Source: Strongylocentrotus purpuratus
Lineage: Eukaryota > Echinodermata > Echinoidea > Camarodonta > Strongylocentrotidae
Length of the DNA: 64,000 nucleotides
Direction: 5' to 3'
NCBI RefSeq assembly: GCF_000002235.5
Contig: NW_022145539.1
Location: forward strand, 1,621,110-1,685,109
How positions within the stretch are numbered: position 1 is the stretch's first letter; each line of letters opens with the position of its first letter. Below are positions 12,571 through 25,711 of the stretch, piece by piece. Both the position numbers and the translations under genes were made by a program. The notes below the pieces were generated by a model. The model was given only the letters and a program-made list of their open reading frames with translations. It ran no database searches and was not told the DNA's origin.

Positions 12571-12760
12571 TTTAAGACTCCTTGTTAACTTGTAGCTATA
12601 CGTTAAAGTGGGTTAAACTACTAAAAAATGATGGAAATTTGGATGCTTATCGGCGCGGCGGCAACTTCACTTTAGAAGTAGTACGGTATCTTTGAAAAAC
12701 AAGAATAATTGATTGCAAGAGCTTCTGCTTTGAAATGCTCGCGCTTTTTTCTCTCCATCT
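12571..12760 (-). other. Probable noncoding first exon of mitoguardin
   Basis: On the minus strand this stretch contains no ATG and ends at a strong donor, AAA followed by GTAAGTTC, with the boundary at 12571/12570. It lies 1.5 kb upstream of the first coding exon, whose acceptor (CCAG, exon from 11052) precedes the ATG at 11041-11039 by 11 bases. That arrangement requires an upstream exon. The 5' limit is a guess because no TATA box or initiator stands out; the sequence beyond is GC-richer than the surroundings, as expected of a promoter. Transcript data would settle the start. Confidence 0.45.
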
Positions 12761-13880
12761 TGATCCTGGAGAAACTGCCTGTCTCTAATTCCGCTGCCTG
12801 GCGACCACACCCATCCCCACATGCTCTGGCAATGTTCTTTAAAGGTTATTGAAATTTGCCATTGTTTAAAAGATTGCCGGTTGCTGTATTATCGAAAAAC
12901 GAATTGATTCGATCTGCATCAATCGTGCGTCTGTTTCACTGCCCCATTCTATGACCGCATTCATCTAGAGCATTGACAGTACAAATTAAAACTATTATAT
13001 TCTTTATTGAACGTACTTGTACCATTCTGAATAGCTGATTCAGTATGCCCAAAGCTGTATTATGATATGTTACATGACATAAGCTGTTCGCACACAGTTC
13101 CGATACAGTTTAATATCATTTCAGTATATCTTAAAATCATCCAAGACTTTGAAATTCAGATTTACATGAAAAGGGAAATTATAATCTTCCTGGCATGCAT
13201 CTTCGTCATATTGGATAGCATAGTTGCATGTACTTGTATTTAATTATCAAAATTGCTGGGTACTATAGTATTAGACGTAAATCAGGAGGAGAATAAATCC
13301 AGCATTAATCAAATAGTGCCCGTTATACTACAGGGTGGGGAAAACGGACTAGCATCCAGGAGGGGGAGGGGGGGGGGGGGGGGGTACCCACATATTATGA
13401 AGACATACGGGGATGTAACGCTCGAATGGGTCGCTTTTGAACACAAAAAATTCCCCAAACATGGGTCCCGTTTTTTTTACAAAAATATCACTAAACATGG
13501 GTTTGTTTCCCCAACACCCGAAAATTGTGAAATATTGTTCTATATTTCGAGAAAAATCGCTAAAAACTGAAAACCTTTTCTGCCAAAATGACCCCGGGAC
13601 TAGCATACTTCCGGTAATGTGGATACAATTTCACTTAAAGGCCCACCAGTAAATGACCGGAAGGTCAGTGTTTAGAAGGAAACTGATACCAAATTTTTAA
13701 AAGACGCTGCATGGTTTGTGGCAGCGTTGAAAACATCCATTTGACCATTTTCATCTATACCTTGCGTCACAATGCTTCCTAAAACAAAACATCTTCCAAA
13801 TTTACCAATTAATTTGCATGCGAAAAGTTTCCTTGTTTTTAATATGTCCGATGTCATTCTGTCAAGAACGAGAGATCCTC
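12761..13880. other. Upstream flank of mitoguardin; no gene seen
   Basis: No coding exon is recognised. 12761-12960 is GC-richer and may include the promoter. A G-run of about 17 bases lies at 13367-13383. The small frames across 13253-13652 include the poly-G/poly-C run and look non-coding. Confidence 0.5.
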
Positions 13881-14062
13881 TAGGCAGGCACGTAGCCACG
13901 GGGGGGGGGGGGGGGGGCGGGGGGGGGGCACGTGCCCCCTAAAACTTCCAAGATCGGTTGAATTTTTTTAGACCCCTTTTTTTTTTTTTTACCTAGATCG
14001 ATTACTGTATGTGCCCCCCCCCCCCTCCCCCAAACATCGAACTCTGGCTACGTCCCTGCCTA
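13881..14062. mobile_element. MITE with TAGGCAGG ends and internal G/C runs
   Basis: TAGGCAGGCACGTAGCCA at the left and TGGCTACGTCCCTGCCTA at the right are inverted. Internal runs of G (13899-13928) and C (14017-14034) face each other and could extend the stem. Family named here by its ends only. Confidence 0.75.
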
Positions 14063-14181
14063 TAGGGCTGTTCAGTGGATGAGAATAATCATTTTGTTCA
14101 AAGGAAACTTTTACATAATTTACATCAAACACAAAAATAGAACAGAAACATGCACTGGATATATCGACGGACAGACATTGC

Positions 14182-14567
14182 TTAACCCTAAAAAGGCCGG
14201 GGTATTTGAAGTCTTAGTACGGCCGGGGGGGGGGGGGGATTATGAAACAGCCGATCTCCGCGAAAATTTGCACGCATGTCAAATGAAGTGTATAGAATAA
14301 TAAAGTAATTTCAATTTTTTGAAAAATTCACTCATTTGCATGTTTATGGTAATTTATGCAAATAAGGTCATAAAATCACATTTTTATTCACGGGACCTTG
14401 TAACTGTAGGTCCGATTTTCAATTTTTTTTCTTAAAGATGCGCAAGACTCAAAAGAAAAAAAGTCAGCGAGCGGCGGGGCGCCATCCCTATGCGTTCCCG
14501 AACAATCAGAAAAATCATGGAGGGGGGGGGGGGGCATAATGCCCCTCCGGCCTTATTATAGGGTTAA
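14182..14567. mobile_element. MITE with TTAACCCTA ends
   Basis: TTAACCCTAAAAAGGCCGGG and CCGGCCTTATTATAGGGTTA are inverted, with TTAA at both extremes. It contains G-runs near 14223-14239 and 14521-14534. Confidence 0.75.
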
Positions 14568-14609
14568 GATCTATTGGAGGGAGAAGAGGGGCGTCTTTAT
14601 AGGAAATAT

Positions 14610-14614
14610 AAATG

Positions 14615-14662
<48 letters not shown>

Positions 14663-15640
14663 AGTGCCATATCGATTGACTTTGGCGATCATGCTGTTCA
14701 ACAACCCTCGGTTCCTAGCCTTCTGTATTAGTACCACTCCCAGTTCTTTCACTCCTCTCCCTCTCTCTTCCAACAATTTCTGCAGACTGTCCATCCAAAG
14801 TATCCTCCTTCTTCTCCTACTCCTTCTTCCCACAATAGTTTCCCTGTCAAAGCAAGATTTTCTAGGCCTTCTTTACGTGTAATGTGACCCATGAACTTCA
14901 ACTGCCTAATCAACATCTCACGTATCATTTTCCTTTGCACTCCAGCTCGTGTAAGAACTTCCTCATTACTAACTCTGTCAGTCCAGGGGATTTCATCATT
15001 CTTCTTAAGAACCACATTTCGCAACTTTCCAAACGCTTTAATTAGTATCAGAGGCTAAAGTCCACGTTTCACTACCATACATAATTACTGGGTATAATAA
15101 TTCAATACTCTTATTCTGGTCCTCATACTCATTGTTCGATTTGTCAGAATTTTGCCTAGCTTTGAAAATACAGATTTAGCGAGAGCTATCCTTCTCTTGA
15201 TCTCTGTCTCACATCTGGCATCCTCGGTGATCATGCTGCCGAGGTAGTTAAATGAGGAGACTTGTTTAATAATCTGTTCTTTCAGTTTCAAGTTACATTT
15301 TGGACTGCTCTTCTTAGAGACCACCAGGCACTTTGTCTTGGTATAGTTGATCTCTAGTCCCATTCTCTCACTTTCTGTTACAACTACATTCAGGAGTCTC
15401 TGGAGATCTTTCTCTGATTCAGAAAACAAAACAGTGTCATCAGCATATCTAATATTTGTGATTGAATGGCCACCCACTTGTATCCCATTTTCATCTTCCA
15501 ATTCTCTTAGAATGATTTCACTATACATATTGAACAGGTCCGGCGACATAACACAACCATGTCTGACTCCCCGTCTGATGTTAATATTCACTACACTCTC
15601 CTTCTACCCTGATGCATGCAAACTGATTCTAATATAGCCT
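14610..15640 (-). mobile_element. Non-LTR retrotransposon (LINE) fragment: reverse transcriptase and C-terminus
   Basis: Minus-strand frames show RT motifs: RRGVRHGCVMSPDLFNMY (block B-like), then IRYADDTVLF with the catalytic YADD, then GLEINYTKTKCLVV and FNYLGSMI. After a frame change comes IPWTDRVSNEEVLTRAGV and RQLKFMGHITRKE, typical of LINE C-termini. The end NSMIAKVNRYGT and stop near 14662 is followed by an (AG)n tract at 14617-14661. The region before 15600 is missing (5' truncated) and there are several breaks. Clade not assigned. Confidence 0.85.
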
Positions 15641-15814
15641 TTGTATAAATGGGTATTGAAATGGAACTGGAGGAGATTTTTTCGAAAACAGTTTTATTGT
15701 GTTCAAAGTGGAAAGTCTGTCTTCATTTGGGTAAAGAGCATTGCTTTATTTGTTTATCTTCTTCTGAATTGCATCATTTCCCGATATCAAGACATGCTTT
15801 TTTATGAAACAACA

Positions 15815-16420
15815 TGCACGTGGGGGGGGGGGGGAGCAGGGGGCAGAGTGCCCATCCGCTTTTTTCAAGTATCCCAAAAGTGCCCCTTCTAATTCAGATA
15901 AGCCCCCCCCTTCTTTATGATAATTGCTCTAATAAGTGTCCCTATTCAAATCTGATGTGTACCCCTTTTTACTATAAAAAATACCCCCTCCCATTCTTAT
16001 AAATGCGCCTTTTCACCTCTGATAATTGCTCTTTTTACTTTAACACAATCATGTCCCTTTGTCTGTTTAATAAGTGAACTATTCCCTGTTGATGAGCGCT
16101 ACATTTCCTCGGGTAATAAGTGTCATTCTCCTTTTTTTTAATTTTTTATTTTTTATATAAGTTACCCCTTTTCACCTCTGAAAAGTGCCCCTATCAAAAT
16201 CTGAAATAGCCCCTTTAATTTAACTTTGACAAAAAGTGCAATAGAATCTTTCGCGTTCTAATAAGTGCTTCTTTTTTTTACCTCAGACAGTTTTTGTTAG
16301 CCCTTTTAACCTCCGATAAGTGACTCATTTACTTTGAAACGTGAACCTTTTCGTTTCTAATAAGTACCGTTTTTCCTGCCGATAAATACCCCTTTTCGCA
16401 TCTAATACGTGCCCTGTTCA
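15815..16420 (+). repeat. Degenerate minisatellite, AAGTGCCCCTTTT-type units
   Basis: Loosely repeated units of about 30-40 bp such as TCTGATAAGTGCCCCTTTTC recur with much divergence (near 15880, 15930, 16008, 16180, 16310, 16380). Scattered outliers occur to about 16880. Old tandem array; no coding potential seen. Confidence 0.5.
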
Positions 16421-16603
16421 TACAGACCTGCGATCTTTCCCTTAATTGTTGCTTTTGTTTCTTATTTACTTAAATTTCCCACGTTCGCTTAATTACGAAG
16501 TGTGCTCTTTTGCGGTCATTTAAAGAACCAATCATTATGTTGTTTCAAAGAATCAGAGCAGGTTTATGTATAATAAACAAGTACCTCATTTCTATACCAC
16601 CAC

Positions 16604-16760
16604 CAGTGGCGTACGCAGGATTTTTTTCAAGGGGGGGGGGGTTTAAAATAAAAAAAAGGGGGGGGGGGTTTCCAAAAAACATACATAAAACATACACATA
16701 AAAAGAACTCGAGGGGGGGGGGGGTTCAACCCCAAAACCACCCCCTGCGTACGCGCCTGA
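16604..16760. mobile_element. MITE with TGGCGTACGCAGG ends and G-runs
   Basis: CAGTGGCGTACGCAGGATTT and CCCCCTGCGTACGCGCCTGA are inverted. Three internal G-runs of 8-11 bases lie on the same strand. A fragment of a similar start is seen at 50985-51020. Confidence 0.65.
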
Positions 16761-17880
16761 CCACCACCATAAAAGGCTTTTGAGCTAAGGGAGGCTTCAG
16801 GGGGCGACGCCCTAAATTTCAGAACGAAACAAGACATAGTTTTTAGAAAGATTACCGCGCTCGTTTTCAAAATAAATAAGTGTGCTCTTTTTGCAATAAA
16901 GCGATTGCCCCTGTAAACTATAAACCATGACATATTTTACTCCACCGCTATAAAGGCATTTTTAAAACCAAATGCCCTTTTGAATTATAGACTACCAGGC
17001 AATCACTAACTCGTTCAAGAATATAAAGGTTTAGAAATTGAAGGAGTTTTCAAACTCAAGGCAACTGCATTTACATTACCAGATATCATTCATGTAATAG
17101 ACCTGAGTATTAGTGCTATAACAAGCGCTTTAAAAAAAATATATGCTTCATATATCTCGATCCCCTATAGATTTCTCAAAGCCCGGCCTTCTAACATGTG
17201 CAACTCATTAAACCGACTGAGAGCATTATCTTCCCTCGAATTTCCCCTCAAAACTCCCTCGCTCGCATTTGTAAGTCAGTCTCATCAAGTAACGTTATCA
17301 AAGGTCATATTCATGCTGTCATTATGAGATTGTACTTAATAAACATGTGATCGGTTGCAGTGCAACCTAAAAAATCTTGAATATTTTGCTTGCTCGCAAA
17401 TAAAACCACAAGCTCAACTGCAAAATACGCCCGGAAAATACGTTTTGAATCAGTATCTCATGATCTTGGATTTAATACGTAGGTAAAGAGAAAATCTTGA
17501 AAGTCATCCCTGATAATGTATTACAATGAAGGGATATGGCAATGTCTAAAAATAATAGTTTAAAAAAAAAAATCGCTATGAGCTTCCCCTTTGTAGAGCC
17601 CCTTTTTGTTGTGCCCCCTCTCCACTTTTAAAGACGCTCCGCCGCCCCTGAAGACAAGTAATAAAGTACTCAGGATCTGACAAAATCATGGAGTGTACGA
17701 GTTGCGCATGGAGTTGCGTAATCTACGGAGATTTAAAGAGCGCCATCTATGTACTCATATCTAAAAGATAAACAAGATTCTCTTTTGCGATTGATTCGAT
17801 CGCAAGTATTTTCAGTACGACGTGAGCACCCGACGATTACGACCGCGGAATCCGAAACTCTGCCTTATAATCCCGACATA
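16761..17880. other. Upstream flank of ACADM; no gene seen
   Basis: No exon is recognised. 17690-17900 is richer in CpG and probably contains the ACADM promoter; no TATA box is obvious. Fragments of G/C-run repeats lie at 17580-17650. Confidence 0.45.
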
Positions 17881-17951
17881 TACCATCTAGTTGGCAAAAG
17901 TTCAAACCCCTTCTAGTTTTGGGTCTACAAAAAGGCAGAATTACTGTAACC

Positions 17952-20900
17952 ATGGCTCTTCGATTACTCTCAAGACAAATTCGAGTAAGTTTCAAACTAA
18001 TGTTGTGAGATCGAGAGTGAGGCTGAGTGATGGATGCTCGTGTGTCATTGACATTGATAATGATAGCTGCACTAGCGTATCAGCGCAGCTCCGGTGACAT
18101 AATGGAGCTGGAGTGCCCTTGAAAATGTCAATGACAAAGTTGTTAAAGAGTTTAAATTGGATTTTGTTTAACAGGGCGAGTCTGTCCCATTCGGAATTTT
18201 AATTGAATAAATAGGGAAGAATTAAAAAGACCTAATGGTAAAAGTTTCATCTAAATTGGATGAAAAACAAGAAAGTTATGGAATTTTAAAGTTTTGCTTA
18301 AAGTTTTTGGTTTTGCATAATTAATAATTTCATGAAACGTACACTGAAGAAAGGGCTTTGCATGAGAAGAAAGAAAGAGTCCACTAAGCACTACTATAGT
18401 ACTCTACTAGCAACAACGAAGCCAGTGTGAAGTGTTCGTCGGTATAGTGATTAACCCGGCCAGTCCCAGGCCACACCCCTGCATGAAGAGGCAGGTAAAC
18501 AAACGCTACAAAGTACAATAAATGATGTGTTCGTCAATAACAAATATCTTCCTTTTCGTTTACTTTATGTTTTAAGGATGTCAATCATGTCATCATGTAT
18601 TTTTACTGTTAATGTATTTTGAATTGAGCCCGCTCTCTTCTTTTCTTCGTCTCATAATATCTCACTGTTTATGTGCAGGGCATTGGTGTTTGCGGAACGC
18701 GAGGCCTTTCTTCTGTCAGTAGTCCCGCAGAAGCAGCAACCGAAGGAAAGTCATCAGGTCTATCTTTTGGTAAGTATCGGTATACATGTAATCATGCGCT
18801 GTGAGTAAACGTGCCCCTCCCCTTGTTTCATAGACGCAGGTTATGTTAAGTGGAAAACACTCCGTCCCTCGGATAGGACGTTAAATGGAGGCCCCGAGTA
18901 CCGGAGACTATGGAGTCTCCATCCTTGCATGTTAAGAATCCACTGCACTATTCGTAAACCTCGGTGAAGTGGTCCACCTGCACACCCCAATTAGGCCAAG
19001 TATATACGGCATCTGCAAGAATCTTTAGTAGCCTATTTAAGGAGGCAGATTATCTTGAAGAAGAAGAGAAGAGTACAGTGGAACCTGTCTTTAAATTGTA
19101 AAAACCACTCAAGGGAAATGAAAAAAATGGCCTTTTATAGACGGGTGGTCTTTATATACAGGTGGTGGCTATTAAAAGCAGGTTCGACTGTAGATAGCTC
19201 TTAACGAAGCAGAGGTGTGGTTGGTCCACAACTCGTCTTGTGATTGCGGGGATCAGAATTAGCATTGTATAGATATTTCACTCCCGTTTCTTTTTTAATG
19301 GTTAGTTTGGTCATATGGTCACATTTCCACCTGGAAACTATAAATCCTTAAGATCTTGCTGATCTTACCCTCAAATGTCACAATAAGTACCCTTTGGCTT
19401 TAAGTACCCTGCAACAAGTACCCTTTCAATTATCAAAATGGTCAATAAATACAAAATAGAACTTGAACCTGCTCATGTGCCATATATATATGTAATGAAA
19501 GGAGCTGCAGGTATGTGATCTATTAACAAAAATAAGCATAAGGCCATTAAAGCTGGAACAAATTGAATTTACAACTTAGGGGTTAAAAAAGAAGAAGAAG
19601 ACAAAAAAAAAAAGAGTTTCATTAATGACATTGTTTTATTTACAGTACTTTGTACTTGAATGTATTTCCTGTACAAACTGAATCATACTTGGGTGAACAT
19701 GCCCTATATTGCATTTAGGAGTCCACACTTAAAGTATCATTCTGATATGATGAAAAGAACTTCTGTGATCCTTTTTTTTTAAATAATGATGCAAATGTAA
19801 TATGCCTCACATTTCTGTACCTTACAGAACTTAAGTGAATACTCGTTGAACCTTCATTGTGTGCAGTTTCCATTTATTTTCACAGTGGTAAAAAACAAAA
19901 AAACTTGTGATTTACCACTTCATACCTGAACGAGCCTTAACTGTATTTCACAGCTTAAAGCCCATCTGTACTAGTATACAGGAGGGATTAGACCACCCTG
20001 CAAGGTCACTGGACAGGTGGTCATCTCATCAAATCAGCTCTCAATTAACATAAGAAAAAGAGGATCATGGGGGACCAATGGTCACCGATTAGGCACTGTT
20101 TGTTGTATAGAGGGCGCAACTTAGCTATAAGTAGTGCAGTGGGGCTTTAAAGCAACTCCTTATTTAGTGTGTGGAGCCCCACATTAATTTAATGAAAGAG
20201 TTGCATTGTATCCATGGCTTATAATCTCTTTTGAACAGCTCTCTCCGAGGAGCAGCTGCAGTACCAGGACCTGACAAGAAAGTTTACTGCGGAAGAGATC
20301 ATCCCAAAGGCTGCAGAGCTTGACAGATCTGGAGAGGTAATTTATATCTTATTAATTGTTATGTCATTGTCTGGTCTGTTCTATTGTATGGAGCAGACAC
20401 ATAGATGATTATGGAAAAGAAAATCACGTCATTTAAAAATGATGTGAATTTCAATAAAATTTGAACGGCAGGAATTCACTTAATTCTTTTAAATGTGTGT
20501 AAATATTAATATAAATTCCGAAATGTATCAAAACTTGACTTCTCAAGTAGTACAGATAGTCGAGGCATGTTTTGTGTTTAGGTTATCACTTCAAATCATT
20601 CACACTAGGTTCATATACAGTGTAGAGCTTTTACATATGTACGTGCCAAGAAGGGACTTTTAACCGCCAAATTTTCACGATTCAAGATTGTTTGCTCTAT
20701 ATAAAAATATATCACAATTGTTTGAGCTGAATCAGCTGAAAATCAATGTGATGGGATATATTTAGAACTGATAATTTCATATCATCATTTCATACATAAG
20801 ATAAGAATTGACTTTAACCCATATTATGAAAACAATCGTCTGCTACAAGATATAGAAATTAATGTGATGGGATATATTTAGAACTGAGTATTTCATATCA

Positions 20901-23900
20901 TCATTTCATGCATAAGATAAGAATTGACTTTAACACACTTTGAGAACAATCGTAGTCTGCTACAAGATATCATGGAAATCAATGTGATGGGATATATTTA
21001 GAACTGTTAATCTCATATCATCATTTCATGCATAAGATAAGAATCAACTTAACCCATATATATTATTAGAACAATCGTAGTCTGCCACAAGATATCATGG
21101 AAATTAATGTGATGGGATATATTTAGAACTGAGTATTTCATATCATCATTTCATGCATAAGATAAGAATCATCTTAACCCATATATATTATTAGAACAGT
21201 TGTAGTCTGCTACAAGATATCATGAAAATCAATGTGATCGGATGTATTTAGAACTGATAATTTCATATCATCATTTTATGCATAAGATAAGAATTAACTT
21301 TAACCCATATTATTAGAACAATCGTAGCCTGCTACAAGATATCATGAAAATCAATGTGATGGGATATATTTAGAACTGGTAATTTCATATCAAAGTACAA
21401 AATGTCACAAGAATCAATGGCTGATAAAAATGTAAAAGTGCATGTATTGTATAGTGTATGCAGTAATTTACAGCAGCCTAAAAAATGTACAAGCATGGCA
21501 TGTTGAAAAAATGTAATACAACAAGCATGATATGCGAATGGCTGTTTAGTTGCCAAAAATAGAACAGTGAGTATTGACATGGTATGCATCGAATAAACGT
21601 GTAGAAATGCAAGAGCATAAAAACATTCGATAAAAAATCCAGAATGAATACATTTTATAAAACATTGTTAAATCCAACAAGTCAGGGAATAATATAATCG
21701 TACAACAAAGCTTCCAAGTAAACGCGGGGTCACCACTTTAGAGATAAAATTGGTGAACGTACTACATCATGACATAAAATGGTAAATGGACATTATTGAA
21801 TGAATGTAACGACATATATAAAAGCTTACGACTGAAAAGAAATGTAAACATCAAGCCGATGGTGAATTAAGACGGAGCAGTGAGTCGCTCGAGAAATGTT
21901 GAGATGAGCTGCGGTAAATTGTCTGAGCTTGAGAGTGGAAAGAGCTACCGGAACGAAGAAACTGGCAGCTCCCAGCGGAGAGTCAGGCGCCATGTCGGTG
22001 CTGACTATAACGTTCCACTGGGAGACTGCAGCCCGATGAACATGGCAGAGAAAAAGAAGATGTGCCGTTAATAGACGACAGGCACTGAAGAATGAAGCCT
22101 GGAGAGGAAATTATGGAGACGTCTTGACTCGACCAAGGTGAAAGCGGGAGTGAAGAAAAACCTCGTGGCGTTGAAAATACGCGGGTGAACGGGTGCGCGG
22201 AACCACGGTGCTCGATTGGAAGGATAAACTCACGTGGTCCGAATAATGCATATAAATAAGTAGCGTGATGGAAAAATGATGGAGAAATACTGTGAACATG
22301 AATGTATGATAAAAGTAGGGCGAATGTAAGAGCCGCTACACATGCATAAGATCAACTAAACCCATATTTATTATTAGAACAATCGCTGTCTGCCACAAGA
22401 TATCATGAAAATCAATGTGATGGGATATATTTAGAACTGACAATTTCATATCATCATTTCATGCATAAGATAAGAATCAACTTAACCCATTTATATTATT
22501 AGAACAATCGTAGTCTGCCACAAGATATCATGGAAATTAATGTGATGGGATATATTTAGAACTGACAATTTCATCATTTTGTGGATAAGATAAGAATCAA
22601 ATTAACCCATATACTAATAAGAACAGTTGCAGTCTGCTACAAGATATCATGTAAATTAATGTATGAGTGGCCATATTATGTAGTGGTTCTACATCTATAA
22701 GAAAAAAATTAAAGTACATGTTTTTGTCAAATACACGATAGAGCTTCTTCTCACTTCCAGCCTGTGGCACATTACAAAAAGGGTCGCAATTAAATAGTGG
22801 AGTCATGCACTGGGAGACAATAATGCAACTCTTTTATCAGTAAGCAAACTTGGATAAGATGATATACATTGTGTACAGTGTAAATGCAGACACAAGTTTG
22901 CTTTATATCAATTAAGGATTCACACATATACATTGTACGTGACATCACGAAATGACACCGCTCTTATGTTACCATTGTCTATGAAATATTGGAGTGGTTC
23001 AGACTCAAAGTTCTCTGTGCTCAGTCCTTGCCATTAGACCTCATTCAATTATCACGTGAGCTTTAATGTATTTTGGGCAGTATGTCATGTAGGTTGTACA
23101 TACATAGACACATAAAAATAGCCTTATATAACAAATTTGAATACAATAATTGTAAGCTGAAAATATTCTACTTATACAAAAGGCCATTAAAAAAAATATA
23201 CATGTTTAGCGTCCCCTCCCGCTTCCTTTTTGGGGGCCGCCTCCTATTTTTTTATTTATTTATTTATTTTTTATTTTTTTAAAGAAAAAAACATGAAAAA
23301 TGCTGCTAAAATAGATCTATTTCTGATAAAAAAAAAGAAAAGAAAAAAAGGGCCTCCTCCCTATTTTTCGAAAAAAACAGGACGCTAAACATGTTTTTTT
23401 TTTAATTTGGCCTAAAGGGTGCTCCAACATTATATGCCCTGGCAACAGTTGCTTTAGGGGTGTTATTTGTCAGAGATGTAGGTTAAGGGTTAGGGAAGTC
23501 TGTAGGCACATGCTCTAATTTGACATTTTATCACTAATCCTAAAGCCTTGACTAGAGCCTAACACTGTCAGTCTCCGGCTATGTACCCCGTTGCCCCCCC
23601 CCCCCCCCTGCACAAAACTTACCACTGATGGTAATTCCTGTGACATTACTATTTACTACCATGGCAACGTCACTCAACAGCCCATCACATCAAGGTTTCC
23701 ATGGCTGTTACTATTAATGGCAAAGTTACCACCAACAGTTTAAGTTTTATGCAACAGAGCAGCTTAGGTAAAAAAAGCCTATGGAGAAATGCTGTCAGCC
23801 TAGTCTCGCAGTGCAGACAGTGTTACGCACAGTGAATGACAAGGGCTTGTGCCTGCAAACTAGGGTAAGGGTCACACATAGCTACATTACTACCCTGGCT

Positions 23901-25673
23901 GTGTATTAAAACCTGTTCTATTGGTTCTCAACATTTCAAACACCACTGTACAAAACTCAACTGATTCACTCAAAATCGGTACTTAAGTGACAATTGATGA
24001 CACCTAAATAGCAGTAAAATACAATTTTTTCAACTTACTGATGTTAAAAAGAATGATTTAAAAATTCAAATTGTAAGTCTAGTGGCAAATTTGCCGATCA
24101 TCCACATCAGCATGATTGTGTGCATTTGTGTGTTATAAGTGTATTGACTATTCATGTGTGCAAATGCTGCCTATTAGCACATAGTGCAGCGCTAGAGTTC
24201 AATACGCATGTAAGCGTTGACTCTCTATGCTTTGCTGGAGTGGTAAGGGTTAGGTATTGATGAAGTGTTTGTCTATTGGTCTGCGGCTGAAGTTCAGCAG
24301 TTGGTTTCGTGTTGAAAAAGCCATCTTCAAGCAATTCGTCACAATGGTTGCCATACAGCCATGTAAGGTCAAAGAAATGGATGCATGGTCAAGACATCAA
24401 AGGACTTGAGTTTTCCATTGATTTTTACACTTTTTGCACATGTACAATTTTTCAGAGCATTAATTCTGGATCAAAAGATCAAAAGGTCACTAAAAAGGTG
24501 ACACTAAACTGCTACATTGGATATTGCACTATTAAACTGGGCGTCGACTTGACTAATAATCAGAATTATCTATCGCCATGTGTACATTGTGATAATAAGG
24601 ACTTGTCTATTACACCCTGGTCCGTGACATTGACCTCGACTGTCTACCGATTACGGCTAAGTACTTTAGATACAATGTCCGTCACTTGTAGCGTAGATAA
24701 GATGCATTCTGATATGAAACCCAAACATATTCTTCAAATTCAGATTACATTGTAATTACAGTTATTAAATAGACATAAGCTTATCTTTATTTACAGATAC
24801 ACACCCAGATGATTTCAACCAATGACTTGTCCAAAATTTTGATTTGTTACAAGAATTTTTGTCTGAAGTTAAATTAGTTAATGCATGTACATACCTTTTT
24901 TTAAATACCACCTTAGCTTTCAGAGTTTTTACTCAGTCAAGATGACATGGTTATTGATATTTTGTCTATGAATAGTATTCATAGGAAGTTATCACATCAC
25001 AACGTGCATCGAGACAGTGGCCTTGGAAAGAAAAGAAACAATATACCGGTACTTTCAAGGTCAGACCCCCTTCTTCTGCAAATCCCCCGCATCAATTCGA
25101 AGAAGGGTCAACAAAATATAATTTTTTCTGGTCCCACTAATTGGAAAAGTCTCCCTTTAAGCATTCGTTCTTGCACCTCAGTCGCATTATTTAAGAAACA
25201 TTTAAAAACTCATTTGTTTTCTTTGTAATTGTCATTTTTTAGAGTGTAATGCACTTGGAGAGTATATAACTATTATGTTTGTATTTTAAAATGTAAAGCG
25301 CCTTGAGCATGTTCATGTAAAGGCGCTAAATAAATACCAATATGTATGTATGTATGTATGTACTTGTACATATGTATATATCATAGACTGCAAAAGGATA
25401 TCAGAATCAGTAATGCACATTTCCTAGGATTTTAATGTAGATTCATTTAATGTTTGTGTGTTATATTTGTTCAATATGGCCTTCTAGTACAGGAAGGGGA
25501 AACGAAATACATGTATGCCAGACTGCTTTTGAATATAGGGAAATGGGAGGATAAAAGGAAAAAAAAGAGTACTGGTAAGATACATGTAGTGGGAGAGAGA
25601 GAGAGAGAGGGAGAGGAAGAGGAAGAGGAGAGGGAAAGAGAAGAGAAGAGATGACCAAGGGAGCGGATTGAGG

Positions 25674-25711
<38 letters not shown>

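Noticed and set aside
17891-18097. 68-codon frame over the ACADM start
   Set aside because: Different frame from the true start codon at 17952 and reads through the exon 1 donor.
20741-22700. CRISPR-like array
   Set aside because: Repeats are contiguous 120-bp tandem units without unique spacers, in a eukaryotic intron.
24309-24755. 148-codon open frame on the plus strand in ACADM intron 3
   Set aside because: No family resemblance, composition is like translated noncoding DNA, and no splice signals or neighbours support it. It may be decayed LINE sequence.
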